From Deltaproteobacteria bacterium (GTDB lineage: Bacteria; Myxococcota_A; Polyangia; Haliangiales; Haliangiaceae), in the NCBI GenBank assembly GCA_013696695.1, contig JACCYD010000221.1, positions 1 through 8,806 of the forward strand: DNA of 8,806 nt, read 5' to 3'. The notes beneath the pieces are model-generated. The model saw nothing but the letters and a program-made list of their open reading frames with translations, searched no databases and was not told the DNA's origin. Each line of letters opens with the position of its first letter. Within the stretch, counting starts at the first letter, position 1. Of this stretch, positions 6,358 to 8,806 are shown piece after piece. The position numbers and the translations under genes are program-made.

Positions 6358-6678
6358 TCAAACCCGTCGGCCCGCTGCCAGCTCGTCCGTTCGTAAGATG
6401 AGGGTTGCAGTCTTGGCCTCGAGCTCGGTGATTCGCTTGCCGTGATCCTTGGACGGCTCCATGATCGAGACCATCTTCGAGATGATCGACTGCTCCATCG
6501 TGGCGAACGCGCGCCCGTTCCTTTCGTCCTGGGCCTGGAACCGTTGCTCGATCTTCTCGTCCTGGGCTTGGAACCGTTGTTCGATCTTCTCGTCTTGAGC
6601 TTGGAGCTCCTCGCGGAGGATCTTGCGGGTGACGAGCTGGTCGTCGGGATGCGTCGGTGGAAGGGACACGTCGGACAT
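6358..6678 (-). CDS. Small coiled-coil protein with 11-residue repeats
   Basis: The 106-residue product has no signal peptide or membrane segment and is mostly charged helix. Residues 26-36 and 37-47 are both QAQDEKIEQRF, and 48-58 is a diverged third copy (QAQDERNGRAF). An 11-residue period is typical of right-handed or nearly straight coiled coils. A second helical stretch (about 80-100) may form another coil segment. Small proteins of this kind, with repeated R-F-x-x-x-D-x-K-like units, are frequent in myxobacterial genomes and have no settled function. The start is firm: AAGGAG lies eight bases before the ATG. It follows the hydrolase gene by 109 bp and precedes the kinase gene by 81 bp. 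It probably oligomerises; a link to the kinase is inference from position. Confidence 0.85.
   Translation of the reverse strand: MSDVSLPPTHPDDQLVTRKILREELQAQDEKIEQRFQAQDEKIEQRFQAQDERNGRAFATMEQSIISKMVSIMEPSKDHGKRITELEAKTATLILRTDELAAGRRV
6529..6594 (-). repeat. Tandem 33-bp repeat, two near-identical copies
   Basis: Units 6529-6561 and 6562-6594 differ at two of 33 positions (6535/6568 and 6547/6580), both silent in the coding frame. Each encodes one QAQDEKIEQRF unit of the coiled-coil protein. The flanks hold decayed copies: a third protein repeat on the left and the start of a fourth (QAQ preceded by LREEL) on the right. The near-identity points to a recent duplication or slippage event. Confidence 0.85.
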
Positions 6679-6686
6679 GATGCTAA

Positions 6687-6692
6687 CTCCTT
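6687..6692 (-). promoter_or_regulatory. Strong ribosome binding site of the coiled-coil gene
   Basis: AAGGAG on the minus strand lies eight bases before the ATG at 6678, the best Shine-Dalgarno in the window. It sets this start and suggests the small protein is made in larger amounts than the kinase behind it, whose GTG lacks a site. Confidence 0.8.
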
Positions 6693-6706
6693 CGGCGCGG
6701 GAGCGA

Positions 6707-6770
6707 GAGCACGCTGTGTGCCGCGCGAAGCGTGCGAGATCGCGTGCTCGGTTGTCCGGAATGTCCGGAC
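6707..6770. repeat. Two inverted repeats between the hydrolase and coiled-coil genes
   Basis: GAGCACGC (6707-6714) and GCGTGCTC (6742-6749) are perfect 8-bp inverted repeats 27 bases apart. Next to them GTCCGG (6754-6759) and CCGGAC (6765-6770) form a tight stem with a five-base loop. Both sit in the 109-bp gap after the hydrolase stop. There is no T run, so at most they are pause or processing structures or a protein site; chance is also possible in DNA this GC-rich. Confidence 0.3.
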
Positions 6771-6787
6771 TGCGTTCGCGCCGGACG

Positions 6788-7636
6788 TTACTTCGCGGCC
6801 ATGAACGCGAGCACGGCCTTGTTGAACGAGGCCGGGTCTTGCCACAGCGCGAAGTGCGAGGTGTTCTCGAACACGACGAGCTTCGCGTTCGGGATCAGCT
6901 CGGACATCTCCTTGATCTGCTCGAGCTTGATGATCTCGTCGTGATCGCCGTCGGCGATGACCGTGTACGCCTTGATGGCGCGCAGCTGATCTTTGGTGAA
7001 GTTCGTCGAGCTCGTCCACACGGCCATCAGCGAGTCGACGACGGCGGCGAATGCGTTGGGCGTCTTCGACATCTTCATGAAGTCCTGCTTGCACTTCGCC
7101 GCGTAGGCGTTGAACGTGGCCGAGCTGCCTGCCCGGCGATCCTTGCTGCCCTTCGCGTCGTAGTTGGTGCCGAACACGAACAGCTTCGACACGCGAGCGG
7201 CGTGCGTGATGCCGAGGTCGAGCGCGATCGCGCCGCCATCACTCCAGCCGACGATCGCGGCCTTCGCGATGCCGAGCGTGTCGAGCACGGCGATCACGTC
7301 GTCGGCCATCGCGTGATACGAGAGCTTGGTCTTGGTCTTGGTGAGCGTGCTGCGGCCCTGGTTGCGGCTGTCGATCACGATCACCTGATACTTGTCGACG
7401 AGCGCAGCGACCTGGAACGCCCAGTGGTCGGAGTTGCCGAGGCCACCGTGGAGCAGCACGACTGGCTCGCCCTTGCCGTGGGTCGCGTAATAGATCTTGG
7501 CGCCCTCCCCGACCGTGACGTGACCGGTGGTCGACGCCGCGGGCATCGCAGGTGGCATCGGTAGCGTCTCCCAGCGGGGCTTCGCGTCGGCGAGCGCCGG
7601 CACGAGCAGCATCAACAACAACGCTGCATGCCGCAT
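6788..7636 (-). CDS. Secreted alpha/beta-fold hydrolase
   Basis: The 282-residue product starts with a clear Sec signal peptide (residues 1-18, MRHAALLLMLLVPALADA, cleavage likely after ADA) and has no lipobox, so it should be periplasmic or extracellular. The mature part is an alpha/beta hydrolase of the broad lipase/peroxidase/epoxide-hydrolase superfamily: LLHGG oxyanion segment (61-65), VIDSRNQGRS (88-96), nucleophile elbow GWSDGG with Ser132 (130-135), acid Asp233 in ADGDHDEI, and His261 in NTSHFALW. The triad looks complete. Substrate cannot be read from sequence; an ester is the default guess. The frame stays open far upstream, but the signal peptide fixes the ATG at 7636, with only a weak GAGAG before it. 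It lies 263 bp after the AgmX-like gene and has a possible promoter and a palindrome upstream, so it may be transcribed separately. Confidence 0.93.
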   Translation of the reverse strand: MRHAALLLMLLVPALADAKPRWETLPMPPAMPAASTTGHVTVGEGAKIYYATHGKGEPVVLLHGGLGNSDHWAFQVAALVDKYQVIVIDSRNQGRSTLTKTKTKLSYHAMADDVIAVLDTLGIAKAAIVGWSDGGAIALDLGITHAARVSKLFVFGTNYDAKGSKDRRAGSSATFNAYAAKCKQDFMKMSKTPNAFAAVVDSLMAVWTSSTNFTKDQLRAIKAYTVIADGDHDEIIKLEQIKEMSELIPNAKLVVFENTSHFALWQDPASFNKAVLAFMAAK

Positions 7637-7704
7637 CTCTCGATCATGGGGCAACGGCTCGGCGAAGGCGAGGAACAGGATCTTCCCGCGCACGCTGGAT
7701 TTAC

Positions 7705-7719
7705 GCTTCGATTCGAAGC
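7705..7719. promoter_or_regulatory. Perfect 15-bp palindrome upstream of the hydrolase
   Basis: GCTTCGA-T-TCGAAGC is a 7-bp perfect inverted repeat around a single base, 69 bases before the hydrolase ATG. A dimeric repressor or activator site would look like this. If the promoter proposed at 7780-7806 is right, the palindrome would lie in the transcribed leader instead. Confidence 0.4.
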
Positions 7720-7779
7720 TTCCTGGTGCTTGGGTAGGTCTCTGGTCCGGCGGCCAAGGGCGACGCAATGCTGGAACCG

Positions 7780-7806
7780 ATTTTACGTTTCGGGCCAGAA
7801 GCTCAA
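7780..7806 (-). promoter_or_regulatory. Possible sigma70-type promoter of the hydrolase gene
   Basis: On the minus strand TTGAGC (7801-7806, four of six consensus bases) and TAAAAT (7780-7785, five of six) are separated by 15 bases, shorter than the usual 17. This is the most AT-rich point of the gap. A transcript would start near 7773 and have a leader of about 137 bases before the hydrolase ATG. Confidence 0.35.
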
Positions 7807-7899
7807 GTGATCCAGGCTGTTGTAGGGGTGGATCCTGTCCCCGGCGGCTAAGGCCGCGATTTGTGGTGCCGCTGTTTTGTTCGGGTGCGCGTGACTTCG

Positions 7900-8806
7900 T
7901 TAGCTGGGCTGGAGCGCCAGCTGAAGCTTGAAGGGCGCGTCGGTCGGATCGCCGTCGCCGTCCTTCGGGACCTGGAACGTCCAGCCCGCCATCTGTTCGC
8001 GGATGCAGCTGTCGACGTCGGCGTTTGCACCCTTCGCCTGGTTCTCGGTGGCGCGGCCGGTCGGATCGACGACGAAGCTGATCGTCACCTTGGCGACCAT
8101 CGAGGCATCGGTGGACAGGCCGTGCTTGACGTAGCACCGCTGGAGGCCGGCCATGTACGCGCCCTGGATGCGGCCGAGCACGAGGTTGATGCTCAGCGGA
8201 TCTTTGCCGGGCGGCTTCGGCATCGGGATCGGCGTGATGCGCGCGATCGGCTTGCGCTCTTCCTTCGCGATCTGATCGATGCGCGGATCGCCGAACGTCG
8301 GACCGTCGGGGCCGCTACCGATTCGCGGATCGCGATCGCGCGAGGTCGGGCGACCCGTGCCGTTGGTGACCACCCGGTCGCCGATGTTCTTGATCTGCTT
8401 GTCGAGGTCGGTGTCGGGTAGGCGGTTCGAGATCTCTTGCGGGCCATCGCGCCCGGGCACGTTGCCGGTCAGCACCTGCGCCCAGCGCTCGGCATCGGTG
8501 GGATCGGGAACGCGATCGAAGACCGGATCGCGCGGCTTGGTCGGCGTGCCGGTCTGCTGCGGCTTCACGGGCGCGGCCACGCCGGGTTCGGTCGACGGGC
8601 CTGGCGGTGACGGCGGCAGCTCGAAGTCCGGCATGTCGATGATGTCGTAGCGCGGCGGCTCGTACTGCGCGGCGATGTCCTCGGCGATCGAGCCGGACTC
8701 GCGCTCGGTCAACCACGCCCAGCTCGCGATGCCGAGGTGCACGACCATCGAGATCGCGACGATGCCGGCGAGCCGGCGATCGATCCGATCGGCGAACGTG
8801 CCGCGC
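7900..8806 (-). CDS. AgmX/PglI C-terminal domain protein, TonB-like architecture (5' end cut off)
   Basis: The frame is open to the right edge, so the true start is outside; 301 residues are visible. They show a basic stretch (DRIDRR), one membrane segment (visible residues 12-32, beginning LAGIVAISMVVHLGIA), a Pro-rich periplasmic linker (about 50-92) and a charged middle part. The C-terminal domain (about 205-301) contains INLVLGRIQGAYMAGLQRCY, the beta-rich VAKVTISFVVDPTGRA, and DSCIREQMAGWTF, with conserved Cys224 and Cys267. This order matches the AgmX/PglI C-terminal family of myxobacterial motility and envelope proteins, which resembles TonB: inner-membrane anchor, periplasm-spanning linker, globular end. 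Known relatives take part in gliding motility or energy transfer to the outer membrane; which role applies here is open. An internal ATG at 8748 falls inside the membrane segment and is not the start. Confidence 0.85.
   Translation of the reverse strand, partial: RGTFADRIDRRLAGIVAISMVVHLGIASWAWLTERESGSIAEDIAAQYEPPRYDIIDMPDFELPPSPPGPSTEPGVAAPVKPQQTGTPTKPRDPVFDRVPDPTDAERWAQVLTGNVPGRDGPQEISNRLPDTDLDKQIKNIGDRVVTNGTGRPTSRDRDPRIGSGPDGPTFGDPRIDQIAKEERKPIARITPIPMPKPPGKDPLSINLVLGRIQGAYMAGLQRCYVKHGLSTDASMVAKVTISFVVDPTGRATENQAKGANADVDSCIREQMAGWTFQVPKDGDGDPTDAPFKLQLALQPS

Larger units (their letters stand above)
7637..7899. other. 263-bp gene-free stretch, less GC-rich than its flanks
   Basis: The stretch between the AgmX-like stop and the hydrolase start is about 60 percent GC over 7681-7899, lower than the surrounding genes. 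It holds a palindrome (7705-7719), a possible promoter (7780-7806), an inverted pair GATCCA/TGGATC (7810-7815 and 7830-7835) and a small stem GCGGC/GCCGC (7844-7848 and 7853-7857). The hydrolase frame is open throughout, but the translation shows no recognisable domain. I see no tRNA or known RNA family here. Confidence 0.5.

Noticed and set aside
4018..6396. A 792-codon plus-strand ORF opposite the kinase gene
   Set aside because: The minus frame has every kinase motif in order. The antisense frame is open only because GC-rich third positions rarely make stops; its product is Arg/Gly/Ala-rich without a domain.
7681..7740. A tRNA, because a TTCGATTC-like string resembles a T arm
   Set aside because: No acceptor stem or anticodon arm can be placed around it; the string is part of the 15-bp palindrome.
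6788..8137. A 449-residue version of the hydrolase reaching into the AgmX-like gene
   Set aside because: The signal peptide beginning at 7636 fixes the start; the extra part would overlap another gene in a second frame and has no recognisable domain.
1..8806. A known defence island, CRISPR array, prophage, insertion sequence or biosynthetic cluster
   Set aside because: No spaced repeats, transposase, integrase, phage or synthase motifs were seen on either strand; the genes are envelope, signalling and single metabolic genes.

Overview
The window looks like ordinary chromosomal DNA from a GC-rich, Myxococcota-type (deltaproteobacterial) genome. This is inferred from family content, not from a marker gene. 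The supporting signs are a Hanks-type kinase joined to a TPR-like sensor region, an AgmX/PglI-type C-terminal domain, a lipoprotein with the CGxCGxxC cysteine motif common in this phylum, and a predominance of lipoproteins and secreted proteins. I see no transposase, integrase, tRNA, rRNA or CRISPR array.

Layout. On the plus strand, positions 2-115 are the C-terminal end of an unidentified cysteine-containing protein, followed by a strong intrinsic terminator (138-170). A lipoprotein gene follows (262-1131) and ends in a second intrinsic terminator (1148-1184). Positions 1185-1412 hold only a doubtful 38-codon ORF and a hairpin-forming inverted repeat.

Everything from 1413 to the right edge is on the minus strand. 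In transcription order (right to left) it runs: an AgmX/PglI-type membrane-anchored protein cut by the window edge (8806-7900); a 263-base leader or intergenic stretch with a perfect palindrome; a secreted alpha/beta hydrolase (7636-6788); a small coiled-coil protein built on a 33-bp repeat (6678-6358); a membrane Ser/Thr kinase with a TPR-like C-terminal half (6276-3910); a large lipoprotein with six repeated Ig-like modules (3855-1936); and an adenylylsulfate kinase, cysC (1955-1413), whose start lies inside the end of the lipoprotein gene.

How they may work together. The last four minus-strand genes are close (81-bp gap, 54-bp gap, 20-bp overlap) and may be one transcription unit. It would couple a kinase with a likely extracytoplasmic sensor half, an outer-membrane Ig lipoprotein and a PAPS-forming enzyme. 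That link is inference from spacing only. No known defence, mobile or secretion system is recognisable. The observations most worth a second look are the in-frame basic tail beyond the stop of the coiled-coil gene, with its TGATG junction leading into the kinase; the six-fold G-x-Q module in the Ig lipoprotein; and the overlap of that gene with cysC.
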